A DNA stretch of 64,000 nucleotides from Sphingopyxis sp. (lineage in GTDB: Bacteria; Pseudomonadota; Alphaproteobacteria; Sphingomonadales; Sphingomonadaceae), in the NCBI RefSeq assembly GCF_016463645.1, contig NZ_JAEMQX010000002.1, positions 1 to 64,000 of the forward strand, read 5' to 3'. Under the pieces are notes generated by a model that ran no database searches, was not told the origin of the DNA, and saw only the letters and a list, made by a program, of their open reading frames with translations. Numbering within the stretch: the stretch's first letter is position 1; each line of letters begins with the position of its first letter. Positions 1-9,414 of this stretch are shown here, one piece after another. The translations under genes were made by a program, and so were the position numbers.

Positions 1-54
1 AAGGGGGTCCCTCTTCGACGCCGATCGGGGGTCCCTTTTGAACGCCGTTTGACA
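1..54. mobile_element. Probable terminal repeat region of an IS21-family-like insertion sequence (element body lies outside the window)
   Basis: Minus strand reads TGTCAAACGGCGTTCAAAAGGGACCCCCGATCGGCGTCGAAGAGGGACCCCC: two ~22-bp repeats (GGCGTTCAAAAGGGACCCCC / GGCGTCGAAGAGGGACCCCC) behind a 5'-TG terminus, as in the multiple-terminal-repeat ends of IS21 elements. No transposase is visible. Confidence 0.5.
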
Positions 55-394
55 GGTAGATGCGTACGGGAATGGAAATATCGCCGCGCCTGACGCTGGC
101 GTCCTTGACCGAGGCCATCTCGGGTGCGGGCGCGGTGCCGCTCCGCCATGCGGCCGCCACCTCGTCGCGGATCGCCTTCAGTCCCGCCGCCGTTCCGGGA
201 TCGTTGCCCGGTTTGCCCTTCGCCGCCTCTTCCTGCGCGAGGTCGTTCGCGAGCATGGCCTGGATGCCGGGATCGAGCGTCTGCCCGTCGAGGCGGATCG
301 GCGCGGCGGACTGGGGCGCCGATTGTCCGTAGACCGGCAACGCCGCGACGGTAACCAGCGCCGCACCGAGCAAGATCGTCTTCAACCGCCGCAT
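55..394 (-). pseudogene. Alpha/beta hydrolase (esterase/lipase), N-terminal part, apparently truncated by the IS-like end
   Basis: Read from the minus strand: MRRLKTILLGAALVTVAALPVYGQSAPQSAAPIRLDGQTLDPGIQAML...ASVKDASVRRGDISIPVRIYL, then the repeats. Signal peptide plus the typical '...IPVRIY' run before the HGGG region. RBS GGAGG before the ATG. Confidence 0.6.
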
Positions 395-529
395 GCTATC
401 CTCCCTCCAAGCCAAAGTCCCGGCGCGACCTTTCGCCGCCGCCGGCAAAGCCATCCCCGCTATGTCGCCGCGGGCAAGACGTCCCGCACGTCCTTGCCAA
501 GGATGTCCCCGATCACAGCATGATTTTCC

Positions 530-556
530 GGGTAGAACGCCGACGAAGCGGGTAAA
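530..556 (-). promoter_or_regulatory. TTACCC-type box pair upstream of the truncated hydrolase
   Basis: Minus strand GATTTACCCGCTTCGTCGGCGTTCTACCCGG; GGGT on the + strand at 530 and 550 (20 bp apart). Confidence 0.5.
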
Positions 557-629
557 TCCGGGCACGCCCCCTAGCGGACGGCGCCGAATCCCGGAAAAAG
601 GAAAGCGAGGCGTTTCAAGGGGACAAGGC

Positions 630-1106
630 ATGACAATGAAGAGCTTGATGCTGGCATGCGCGCTGCTCGCTCCTGTGGTGACACATGGACAGACCAAGAA
701 GACACAGCCGGGCACGGCCGAACCGGCCGTCCAGTCCGATCCCGCTTTCGAGCTGTTCCGCCTCGTCCCCGGCCAGACCGAGGCCTTCATCCGGAGCGTC
801 GCGATCTGGGACCAGGTCAATGCGGCCGGCGGCCAGCCCAAGACGCAGCTTTACCTGCACGAGGATGGCGAAGGCTGGGACGTGATGCTCTACAAGCCGC
901 CGCGTCCCGCACCGACGCCTGCGCAGAATGAAGCGATGGCGGCCAAGATGAAGGAGCTGGGGCTCGTCGGCGGCCCGCTCTACTTCATCCAGCTCCGCGA
1001 GAAGGTCGCGGACCATGCGCATCTCGTCATGAAAGGTCCGATGCTCTCGGAAAAATGGGTCGCCGACCTCGACGCCCAGCGCGCCGAGATCGCGGCACGA
1101 AAATAG
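630..1106 (+). CDS. Small secreted protein of unknown function (paralogue 1 of 3)
   Basis: Signal peptide; motif FELFRLVPGQTEAFIRSVAIWDQVNAAGGQPKTQLYLHEDGEGWDVMLYKP shared with the proteins at 8725-9186 and 48625-49116. Confidence 0.85.
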   Translation: MTMKSLMLACALLAPVVTHGQTKKTQPGTAEPAVQSDPAFELFRLVPGQTEAFIRSVAIWDQVNAAGGQPKTQLYLHEDGEGWDVMLYKPPRPAPTPAQNEAMAAKMKELGLVGGPLYFIQLREKVADHAHLVMKGPMLSEKWVADLDAQRAEIAARK

Positions 1107-1115
1107 GCCGCGGCG

Positions 1116-2387
1116 ATGACGATTGTCCCGGAAGACCCCGATACGTCCGTCACTCCGGCCTCGCGCTCCGTGCCGCGCCGGCACATCCTTGGTGGCCTCG
1201 CCGCTGCTGGAGCCCTCGCGGGAACCATGCCGGCGCCTGCGGCGAGCAAGCGCGGCTGGGATGTCATCGTCGTCGGTGCCGGGGTGTTCGGCGCCTGGAC
1301 AGCCTGGAACCTGCAGCGGCGGGGACAGAAGGTTTTGCTCGTCGACGCCTGGGGCGCCGCGCACGCACGCTCGTCCTCGGGCGGCGAAACGCGGCTCATC
1401 CGCACCGAATATGCCGCCAACGCGCTCTATACGCGCTGGGCTTGGCAGTCGCTCGCCGAATGGCACGCTCTCGCGCAGCGCCACGACAGCCCGATATTCC
1501 AGGAGGTCGGCGCGCTCTATTTCTACCCGCGCGAGACCACGAAGATCGAGGAGAGCATCGCGCTGCAGCGAAGCCTCGGCATTCCGATCGAAAAGCTGAC
1601 GAAAGCGCAGATGGCCAGGCGCTGGCCGCAGATCGACTTCGACGGGCTGGAAGTGGGCGTGATGCAGCCGACCATGGGTGCGCTCATGGCCCGGCGGAGC
1701 GTGCAGACGCTCGTCGAGGAATTCGTCGCGGCCGGGGGCAGCTTCCGCGCCTTCGCCATCGATGCGCCGCGATCGGAGAGCGCCTCGCTCACGGCCGTGA
1801 CGGGCACCGGCGGCGAGACGCTGCACGCGCGGCAGTTCATATTCGCCTGCGGCCCCTGGCTGCCGAAGCTTTTTCCCGACGTGGTCGGCGGACGGATCGT
1901 GCCGACGCGGCAGGAAGTCTTTTATTTCGCTCCGGAAGCCGGCGACGGGCGTTTTGCCGCCCCGCATATGCCGGCCTGGGTCGACGCCGGCGACCCTGAC
2001 CTTCATTATGGTTTCCCCGATATCGAGTTTCGCGGTTTCAAGATCGCGCTCGACGGCCATGGGCCGAAATATGATCCCGACGGCGCCGACCGGCGGATTA
2101 CCGACCAGGGTCTCGCCGACGTCCGTGCCTATCTCGCGCGGCGCTTTCCCGCGCTTGCGAAACGACCGCTCGCAGCGTCCGAGGTCTGCCAATATGAGAA
2201 TAGCGACAATGGCCATCTGCTCGTCGACCGCCACCCGCGCTGGTCCAATTGCTGGATCGCCGGAGGCGGAAGCGGCCATGGGTTCAAACATGGCCCCGCG
2301 CTCGGACGCCATCTGTGCGACCTCGTCCTCGGCACGGGGAAGCCCGAACCCGATTTCTCGCTCGCAGCGCACAAGGTTCATGGCTAG
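1116..2387 (+). CDS. FAD-dependent oxidoreductase, DAO / monomeric sarcosine oxidase-like, with Tat-like leader
   Basis: VPRRHILGGLAAAGALAG leader; VIVVGAGVFGAWTAWNLQRRGQKVLLVDAW Rossmann motif; SSGGETRLIR as in MSOX/SolA-type oxidases. Confidence 0.9.
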   Translation: MTIVPEDPDTSVTPASRSVPRRHILGGLAAAGALAGTMPAPAASKRGWDVIVVGAGVFGAWTAWNLQRRGQKVLLVDAWGAAHARSSSGGETRLIRTEYAANALYTRWAWQSLAEWHALAQRHDSPIFQEVGALYFYPRETTKIEESIALQRSLGIPIEKLTKAQMARRWPQIDFDGLEVGVMQPTMGALMARRSVQTLVEEFVAAGGSFRAFAIDAPRSESASLTAVTGTGGETLHARQFIFACGPWLPKLFPDVVGGRIVPTRQEVFYFAPEAGDGRFAAPHMPAWVDAGDPDLHYGFPDIEFRGFKIALDGHGPKYDPDGADRRITDQGLADVRAYLARRFPALAKRPLAASEVCQYENSDNGHLLVDRHPRWSNCWIAGGGSGHGFKHGPALGRHLCDLVLGTGKPEPDFSLAAHKVHG

Positions 2388-2410
2388 ACGGGCAAAGCGG
2401 GGAGGATGAC

Positions 2411-3280
2411 ATGAGATACTATCGGCTGGCCTCGGCCCTGATCGCGGCGGCAATGCTCGTCCCTTCGGCAGGATCGGCACAATCCGCTCCTGCGGCCCCG
2501 CCCTATACCATGCCATCGACCCAGATGTTCGACGTCAAGTCCGAAGGCGGCGAGACCTATCGCATCTTGATTTCCTATCCCAAGGGCGAGGCTCCCGAAG
2601 GCGGCTTTCCCGTTCTCTATGTGATCGACGGCAACGCCTATTTCGCTTCCTTCGCCGAGACGCGGCGGCTGCTTGAATATTCCGACCGCGGCAAGACACT
2701 CGTGGTGGGCGTCGGCTACCCGACCGACGAGGCCTATGATGCCCGCCGCACGGCGGACTTCCTGTTCCCGGTTCCGACCGTGAGCCCGCCGGCCCAAGCG
2801 AAATCGCAGCCGAATGCGACCAATACGGGACGCGACAAATTCCTCGATTTCCTCACCGGAAGGCTGCGGTCGGAAATCGGCAAGCGCTTCAAGATCGATC
2901 CCGATCGCCAATCGCTATTCGGACACAGCTTCGGCGGTCTCTTCGCCATCCATGCACTCTATGCGCGGCCTGAGGCTTTCCAAGCGATCATCGCGGCCAG
3001 CCCGTCGCTCGAATGGAACGTTCAGGACATGCTCCGCGAAGAGCGGGCGTTCGCGGCAAGGCTGGCGGGCGGCAAGATCGCACGAACGAGCCGCCTGATG
3101 CTCGTCGCCGGCGACCAGGACCAGGACGACGATCCTGAGCCCGCGAGGGCACTGGCCGCGCGCCTCGATCCGCTGTCGGCCTATGGCCTCAGCACGCGCT
3201 ATCGCCTCTATGAAGACGAGATTCATATGACAGTGCCCGCTCGCGCGGTGACCGACACGCTTCGCTTCGTATTGCGCTAG
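2411..3280 (+). CDS. Secreted alpha/beta hydrolase, Fes/IroE-like esterase (paralogue of 23578-24447)
   Basis: FPVLYVIDGNAYFASFAE, SLFGHSFGGLFAIHALYARPEAFQAIIAASPSLEWN; signal peptide; GGAGG RBS. Confidence 0.88.
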   Translation: MRYYRLASALIAAAMLVPSAGSAQSAPAAPPYTMPSTQMFDVKSEGGETYRILISYPKGEAPEGGFPVLYVIDGNAYFASFAETRRLLEYSDRGKTLVVGVGYPTDEAYDARRTADFLFPVPTVSPPAQAKSQPNATNTGRDKFLDFLTGRLRSEIGKRFKIDPDRQSLFGHSFGGLFAIHALYARPEAFQAIIAASPSLEWNVQDMLREERAFAARLAGGKIARTSRLMLVAGDQDQDDDPEPARALAARLDPLSAYGLSTRYRLYEDEIHMTVPARAVTDTLRFVLR

Positions 3281-3676
3281 GCAGGACGGCTCGCGGGTCA
3301 ATTGGCTAAACGCGGCCCGGCCCCGGTCGCGCCGCGCAAGGCGGTCTCCCGGCATGCGACGGCGGGTTTCTCCGACGGATCGAAGAAATGCCGGGCGGAG
3401 CGGTCCTTCAATAGCCAGCTGCTGCGCAGCAGCAGCAATACGAACCGCGTCCCCGCCAACGGGACGACGCTCACCCTGGCCTATAAGCGAAACTGGTAAG
3501 GGCGGGTCGTCGAGACAAGCCGGAGGCCGGGGTGATCGATCATTTTACATGCCCGCTACCGGCCTTCTGTCAATCTTTCGCCGCGAGCAGGAGGAGTGTC
3601 GCGGCCGGCCGCGACGCTCCCCGGAGTGCTTGGGCGAAAATGCCCGGCATGTGACCCCGAACCGGCTTAATCCGGT

Positions 3677-4231
3677 TCAGCTGAGCGCGGCGATCCCGGC
3701 GAACGCGACTACCCCTGCGATCGAGGCGCCGATCGCACCGCGTCGCATGTTGGGGACGCGCATCGCGACGAGAAGGCCCGATGTGACGAGAAAGAAAAGT
3801 CCGAGAGCGACGACCGCGGCATAGACTTTGAACGGCGTACCACCCTTCGCCTTGTGGAGCTGGACGAAGAAGCGGTGCCATCCGGTTTCCCGCACCGTGA
3901 GCTTCGCCGTGGTCGCCTCACCCTTCGCTTCGAGGACGATATCGCGGTTGGCACCCGTCCACTCGAACTGGATCGCGTCCCCGACTTTCTTGACGCTCGC
4001 CCCGCCGGTCGGGACGGCGAGACCGCGATCGCCGAGCGCCTTTTCGGCCACCAGCTTCAGCGCCGCAGGATCGTCGGTCAGCGGCGCGGCCAGCGCGACC
4101 TCATGGTCGGTCACGACATATTCGCCCTTCGAGCCCCAAGTGTAGAGCGCCCCCGTCACAAGGAACATGAGAATCGCGGGAAAGAGGAACGCAGCAACCA
4201 GCATGTGCCAGCGAACGAGAAGCCTGTGCAT
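3677..4231 (-). CDS. PepSY-domain membrane protein
   Basis: MHRLLVRWHMLVAAFLFPAILMFLVTGALYTWG ... WHRFFVQLHKAKGGTPFKVYAAVVALGLFFLVTSGLLVAMR; start chosen at 4231, ORF open to 4360. Confidence 0.75.
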   Translation of the reverse strand: MHRLLVRWHMLVAAFLFPAILMFLVTGALYTWGSKGEYVVTDHEVALAAPLTDDPAALKLVAEKALGDRGLAVPTGGASVKKVGDAIQFEWTGANRDIVLEAKGEATTAKLTVRETGWHRFFVQLHKAKGGTPFKVYAAVVALGLFFLVTSGLLVAMRVPNMRRGAIGASIAGVVAFAGIAALS

Positions 4232-4422
4232 CGGACAATAATTCCTTGATATTCTGGAGCGCGCGGCGGCCACTCCTATGCGGCGAATGAAGCGGACGCA
4301 ACCGGCGCTGCGCGGCCGGCTAACTTCCCCGTTTGTCGCGTAGCGGCACGATACTGACACGCGGCTGACACGAGTTCAGACGCGCTGACGCGCCGCAGCG
4401 GATCGGTCAATCTGTCCGTCGA

Positions 4423-5181
4423 TCAAAAATCCAGGCCGAGCGCGACAAACCCGTGATAACCTGCCTTGCCGTGCCCGTCGTCGAACGTCGGGCCACCGGA
4501 GGCAAGGATCCGGAACGGGGCCGGCAATTGGAGTATCGCTCCGAAGCCGAGGCTTGTCGAGGCACGCCCACCGAGTGCGTCGGGGCCCTGCCGGTCGGCC
4601 TCGATCCCGATAAGGAGGCGCTCGCTCACTTGGCGCGTCACTGCGACGCCGCCGGTCCAATAGTCCCGGTTCCCCGGGCCAGAATTGATCGCATAGCCAG
4701 CTCCACCGAAAACCGACCAAGGGCCGGCGTCTTTCTGGATCCACACCGGCAGAAGCGCAGTGACCTTGCCGTTGCCCATGCCGTTCGTGGACGTCGGAAG
4801 CGTGATGCCCGGGAAAGCCGCAACCGACAGACCCGCCGCTTCGTCGTGATAGAAGCGGTATTTGGCGGACAGCTCGAGATCGCCCGTGCCTGACCGCCAG
4901 CCGGCCGCATCGTGCACATATCCGACGGGAACCCCGGCGGTCAGTTGAAGATCCGGTGCGGCGCCGTAATTGATCTCCACGCCGGTCGATCCGCCAAAAT
5001 CGCCGCCGCGACCTTCGATCTCGACGACCGGACCGTAGATTTCCCAATGACCGGTCTCGGTCGGCTCGGGATCGTCGGTCAGGAACGGCGGCCCGGCATA
5101 AGCTGCTGCGGGCGACAGGAACGCGACCACCGCCAGAAAGGCGAGCGCCGTGCCGCGACGCCCCCTGCGATCAGACCGCAT
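4423..5181 (-). CDS. Outer-membrane transporter-like beta-barrel protein (phenol MetA-deg-like)
   Basis: Signal peptide; GPPFLTDDPEPTETGHWEIYGP; alternating strands; terminal FVALGLDF. Confidence 0.7.
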   Translation of the reverse strand: MRSDRRGRRGTALAFLAVVAFLSPAAAYAGPPFLTDDPEPTETGHWEIYGPVVEIEGRGGDFGGSTGVEINYGAAPDLQLTAGVPVGYVHDAAGWRSGTGDLELSAKYRFYHDEAAGLSVAAFPGITLPTSTNGMGNGKVTALLPVWIQKDAGPWSVFGGAGYAINSGPGNRDYWTGGVAVTRQVSERLLIGIEADRQGPDALGGRASTSLGFGAILQLPAPFRILASGGPTFDDGHGKAGYHGFVALGLDF

Positions 5182-5938
5182 GTCGCACCTCCGTCCCGGC
5201 GGCTCGCTGCGGCACGAGGGCGATGAGCATCACGATCGCGATGCCAAGCACGAGCGAGGCGCCGGCGCGGCTGAGCTCAAGTCCGCCATGGGCGATTGGC
5301 TTGTCGAGGAAATCGCCGACGACAGCGCCGAGCGGGCGGGTCAGGATGAACGCGGCCCAGAAGAGGCCGACCCGGCTGATCGCGGTGCGGTAATAGGCAA
5401 GGGCAAGGAGCGCCAGCGCCGACCCGAACAGAACCGCCGAGCCGAGATAACCGAGCGAGCCGTCCGCGACCCAGTCGCCGAGCGCGGTTCCGAGCGTCTG
5501 CGAAAAGGTGATCGTGAGCCAGTAATAGAATTCGGCCTTTGGCTCATGGACCGAAGCGACCGAGATCGTGCCGAGCGCACGGTGCCAGATCGCAAGCGAT
5601 GCGAGCACGGTACCGAGAAGGAGCAACGAGCCGCCGGGATAGCCGATCCCGAGCGAACGGGTCGCGAAATCTGCCATGGTGGTGCCGGCGGTCGTCGACG
5701 CGATGATCGTCGCCCAATAGAGCGCCGGATGAAACTGCCTTGCCCTGATCTGGAGAAGCACGAGCGAGACGAGGACGCTGGCGAAGATCGCCGTGCCGAC
5801 GAGATAGCCGAGCCCCATCGACATGCTTACCGTATCTCCGGCGGTCTCGCCGAACGTGGTCGCCAGTATCTTGATGATCCAGAAGCCGAGCGTCACCGCC
5901 GGCACCTTGGTCAGCGTGGATTTCGTTTCTTCGGTCAT
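5171..5938 (-). CDS. COG4705-like multi-repeat integral membrane protein
   Basis: Repeated TM units containing GDxx motifs (TFGETAGDTVS, TAGTTMADF, TLGTALGDWVAD, PLGAVVGDFLDKP). Confidence 0.8.
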   Translation of the reverse strand: MTEETKSTLTKVPAVTLGFWIIKILATTFGETAGDTVSMSMGLGYLVGTAIFASVLVSLVLLQIRARQFHPALYWATIIASTTAGTTMADFATRSLGIGYPGGSLLLLGTVLASLAIWHRALGTISVASVHEPKAEFYYWLTITFSQTLGTALGDWVADGSLGYLGSAVLFGSALALLALAYYRTAISRVGLFWAAFILTRPLGAVVGDFLDKPIAHGGLELSRAGASLVLGIAIVMLIALVPQRAAGTEVRHAV

Positions 5939-6071
5939 GAAAAAGCTCCGATGCGCGCCGCAACTGCGGCTATTGCACCGGACGGCTAGGCCGCGGGGTC
6001 GCAGCAGCCTATAAGCAGGCGCTTAAATCGCCTTTCATAAGCGGAAGTCCTATGTCCGAACCGATGCGACC

Positions 6072-6605
6072 ATGCGCTTGATTCCGTTGCGGTCCTGGCC
6101 GTCGCTGCTGCTTGCGGGGCCGATCGCCATATTGGCGCTGCAGACGGTCGCGGCGGTCTATTTCCTGATCGATGGTGTCGACGACATGATCATCGGTGCG
6201 CGCAGCGGGTTCAGCATCGGTGTGGCGATGGAATGTATCGTCGCCATTGCGCTTCTCGGCGGCATCGTGATCGTCGCGCGCCATGTCCGCCGCATTTCCG
6301 ACGAGCTGGGGCGCAAGGACCGGGCGCTGGCGGACGCGCGGGGCGCGCTTGCCGAACATATCTCGCTCCGCTTCGGCGAATGGAATCTGACGCCTGGCGA
6401 AGGCGAGGTCGCGCTGTTTGCGCTCAAGGGCTGCGACGTCGCCGAAATCGCGCGCATTCGAGGCGCCGCAGCCGGAACGGTCCGTTCGCAGCTCAGCCAG
6501 ATTTATGCGAAGGCCGGGGTCAGCAGCCAAGCGATGTTTGTGTCGCTTTTCATCGAGGATCTTCTCGACCCGCCCTCTTCTTCGTCGGCGTTAAACCCGG
6601 CCTAG
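6072..6605 (+). CDS. Membrane-anchored LuxR-type HTH regulator
   Basis: Two predicted N-terminal TM segments, then LTPGEGEVALFALKGCDVAEIARIRGAAAGTVRSQLSQIYAKAGVSSQAMFVSLF (GerE/LuxR HTH). Confidence 0.8.
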   Translation: MRLIPLRSWPSLLLAGPIAILALQTVAAVYFLIDGVDDMIIGARSGFSIGVAMECIVAIALLGGIVIVARHVRRISDELGRKDRALADARGALAEHISLRFGEWNLTPGEGEVALFALKGCDVAEIARIRGAAAGTVRSQLSQIYAKAGVSSQAMFVSLFIEDLLDPPSSSSALNPA

Positions 6606-6753
6606 ACCGCAGCGCACACATCGTGTCGCATACCGGTGCAACTTCCTGCGGACGGACCTGACACTTCGCTGACAGGCGCTATGCGGCCTCTGTCAGCAAG
6701 CCCGTGCGATAACGCACCCGTCACCCCCGAGGTGGCGCAGCAAAGGAACGACC

Positions 6754-7098
6754 ATGAAACCCAATATCCCCTTCATGATCCTCGCGCTGGCCTGCGGAGC
6801 CGCTGCGACGGTAGCAATCGCCGCGGCACCGGCCCCTGAGGGCGCGGCAAACGATCCGTTCTGGTCTCAGGTCCATTGGGACGATGACGATAATGATGAT
6901 TTCCGCCAGCGCGCCGCAACGCCGATGCCGGTGCCCGACACCGATGCAGTCCGCCGGGCGGGTATGACGGTCGTGCATGAAGTCGAGCGCGACGACGGCC
7001 TGATCGAGGTCGAAGGTCTCGATGCCGACGGTCGCGAACTCGACATCAAGATGGATGCGCAAGGACTGCGCGTGATCTCGATCCGGCACGACGATTGA
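6754..7098 (+). CDS. Small exported PepSY-like protein
   Basis: Signal peptide; VRRAGMTVVHEVERDDGLIEVEGLDADGRELDIKMDAQGLRVI. Confidence 0.75.
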   Translation: MKPNIPFMILALACGAAATVAIAAAPAPEGAANDPFWSQVHWDDDDNDDFRQRAATPMPVPDTDAVRRAGMTVVHEVERDDGLIEVEGLDADGRELDIKMDAQGLRVISIRHDD

Positions 7099-7278
7099 TG
7101 CGGAGAGCGGTGATCGCCGGCGCCCTCCCTTCGGGCACCGGCTGCCTCCGCCCGTCGACCACTTATCGCCTTGACGATCAACGGATGTCCATGTCGCCTC
7201 GAGAAGCCGCGTGCGGCACGCCGCGATAGCCTGCCGAGCAGGCACCGTGACGCACACGCCTCGGCGCCCGCGCGCAAC

Positions 7279-8622
7279 TCAGGCGGGCATCAGATTTTTG
7301 CGGATGATCCCGTCCTTGACGATCAGGAGCAGGTTGCGCTCATAATCCTCGAGCAGTCTGAGATCGTCGAGCGGATTGCCGCGCACGAGCAGAATATCCG
7401 CCCAAGCCCCTTCGCGAATGACGCCGAGCGCTGCTTGCCGATAGGGATTGCGGCGGCCGCTCCGCGCGAAAAGCTCGCAATTTCCCGAGGTGGCGATGCG
7501 AAGCACTTCGGCATTCGAATAAATGGCGCCGAAGCGCGGCAGCACCGCATTTTCGGTACGCGATGTACGGGTGCGCGAGAAGAGATCGGTGCCGAACGCG
7601 ATCTTGATCCCGTGCTTCTTCGCGAGGCGAACGCTTGCCTGCCACCCCCCGCCGCCAAGCGATTCTGCGGCCTTGGCTTGCTGTTCTTCGGTCAGGATAT
7701 TGTCGCCAGCCTCGAAGGGCTGGATCGAAAGCCAGGCCCCCTTTTCGGCGATCAGCGCAGCGGTGCGATCGTCGATCGCATGGCCATGTTCGATCGACAG
7801 CACCCCTGCCTCGATACAGCGCCGCACCCCTGCAGGCGTATAGGCATGGGCGCATGCATAGGTGTCCCAGTCGGTCGCGGCGCCGACGATGGCGCGGATT
7901 TCCTCGAGCGAATATTGCACCGTATCGATCGGATCATGATCCGAGGTAACGCCGCCGCCCGCCATGATCTTGATCTGCGAGGCCCCCCGCTTCAACTGGT
8001 CGCGCGTCGCGGCCAGAACCTCGGGAACGCCGTTCGCTACCGCGGTCAGGCCCTTTCGCTGCCGTACCGACGGTTCGCCGCCGAGCGCGGTCGGCAGCTC
8101 GCCGACGGGCTCGGGGTCGCCATGTCCAGATGTCTGCGAAATCGCCGCCCCGCTCGGATAGCAGCGCGGCCCCGGCATGATACCGCGATCGATTGCGACT
8201 TTGATGCCGAAGATCGCGCCTGCCGTATCGCGCACGGTCGTGAAGCCCCGCATGAGCTGAAATTCGGCATCTTTGAAGATCATCGCGATGTGCGTCGCGT
8301 CCTCCGAGCCCATCCAGGGCACGCCCTTCACTGCGGCCATGTGCCAATGCGCATCGGTGAGCCCGGGCATCAGTGTCTGCCCCGCGCCGTCGATCACCGT
8401 GGCGCCGTCGGGTATGGGAATATTGCCCGCCGAGACCGCATCGATCCGCTGCCCGCTGATCCGGACATTGCGCGGTTGAAGTGCGCTTCCCGTTCCGTCG
8501 AAAAGGAGGACGTTGCGGATGAGGATAGTCCGAGGCGACGTATCTGCCGCGCTTCCGGCAGCGAACGGCGCCATTCCGAGACCGGCAAGAAGCGCGCGCC
8601 GCGTCGGGTGAAAGCTCATCAT
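7279..8622 (-). CDS. Secreted amidohydrolase (imidazolonepropionase/prolidase-like, COG1228 type)
   Basis: TLMPGLTDAHWHMAAV, HAYTPAGVRRCIEAGVLSIEHGHAID, IAFGTDLF; Tat-like leader RRALLAGLGMAPFAAG. Confidence 0.9.
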   Translation of the reverse strand: MMSFHPTRRALLAGLGMAPFAAGSAADTSPRTILIRNVLLFDGTGSALQPRNVRISGQRIDAVSAGNIPIPDGATVIDGAGQTLMPGLTDAHWHMAAVKGVPWMGSEDATHIAMIFKDAEFQLMRGFTTVRDTAGAIFGIKVAIDRGIMPGPRCYPSGAAISQTSGHGDPEPVGELPTALGGEPSVRQRKGLTAVANGVPEVLAATRDQLKRGASQIKIMAGGGVTSDHDPIDTVQYSLEEIRAIVGAATDWDTYACAHAYTPAGVRRCIEAGVLSIEHGHAIDDRTAALIAEKGAWLSIQPFEAGDNILTEEQQAKAAESLGGGGWQASVRLAKKHGIKIAFGTDLFSRTRTSRTENAVLPRFGAIYSNAEVLRIATSGNCELFARSGRRNPYRQAALGVIREGAWADILLVRGNPLDDLRLLEDYERNLLLIVKDGIIRKNLMPA

Positions 8623-8724
8623 ACCTCCGCCAATAGCGTCAGCCCCAAAGCCGGGGTTCGTGCAGACATGTTATAAGATCGGGCCGCGGCTCAACCGCCA
8701 GCTTCGCGAGCAGGGCGGGACCAA

Positions 8725-9186
8725 TTATCTGGTGCGCTTTTTCTCGGCGCGCTGGCGATCGATCCCGGCGACCCATTGCTCGGCCGTCATCGGCCCCGTC
8801 CCTTCGAAGTGGACATGATCGGCCATCAGCTCGCGAATGCCGACATAATAGAGCGCGCCGCTCGGGAGTCCGAGTTCCTTGGCTTTCGCCGCCATCGCGG
8901 CCTCTTGTGCGGGAGTCGGCTTGGCGCGCGCGGGCTTGTAGAGGAGCACGTCCCAGCCCTCGCCGCCGGCGTGAAGGAAAAGCTGGGTCGGCGGCTGACC
9001 GCCAGCAACGCTGACCTTGTCCCATTCGACCATGTCGCGAATGAAGGCCTCGGTCTTGCCGGGCGCCAGGCGGAACATCTCGAAAACCGGCGCGGTCAGT
9101 TCCACTTCGGTCCCGGCCGCGTCCTTCGCAGCAGCGGGCGCTGTAAGCGCCAAGGCAAACAAAGCAAAAGTCAGGCTGCGCAGCAT
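8725..9186 (-). CDS. Small secreted protein of unknown function (paralogue 2 of 3)
   Basis: FEMFRLAPGKTEAFIRDMVEWDKVSVAGGQPPTQLFLHAGGEGWDVLLYKP; signal peptide. Confidence 0.85.
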   Translation of the reverse strand: MLRSLTFALFALALTAPAAAKDAAGTEVELTAPVFEMFRLAPGKTEAFIRDMVEWDKVSVAGGQPPTQLFLHAGGEGWDVLLYKPARAKPTPAQEAAMAAKAKELGLPSGALYYVGIRELMADHVHFEGTGPMTAEQWVAGIDRQRAEKKRTR

Positions 9187-9251
9187 CGGATCCTCCCGTC
9201 CTCGAAAGCTTGAGCCTGCCGGCAGAGGAGCCGCGCGGCAAGGGCGCCGGC

Positions 9252-9278
9252 GGGTGGCTTGAGGAGCAAATGGGTAAA
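9252..9278 (-). promoter_or_regulatory. TTACCC-type box pair upstream of 8725-9186
   Basis: Minus strand GATTTACCCATTTGCTCCTCAAGCCACCCGCC; GGGT at 9252 and 9272 (20 bp). Confidence 0.5.
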
Positions 9279-9314
9279 TCGGCACTGGATCGGAACGTGC
9301 GGGAAGCGCGCAGC

Positions 9315-9339
9315 TTACCCTTTTCGTCCGCCATTACCC
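9315..9339 (+). promoter_or_regulatory. TTACCC-type box pair upstream of the cupin gene
   Basis: TTACCCTTTTCGTCCGCCATTACCC; repeats at 9315 and 9334; weaker ACCT/ACCC continue at 9355 and 9375. Confidence 0.55.
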
Positions 9340-9414
9340 GTTTGTTTGCGTTCAACCTGTGCCCCCGGCACTCTACCCTCAGCCCGAGTTTCCTGGTAAC
9401 AAGGACAGCGCCCC

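Noticed and set aside
615-2516. 633-aa minus-strand ORF
   Set aside because: Antisense to three well-supported + strand genes; composition typical of a GC-rich shadow ORF with no recognisable domain.
3418-3433. Perfect palindrome GCTGCTGCGCAGCAGC
   Set aside because: Simple CTG/CAG low-complexity composition in a relic-like region; no promoter context.
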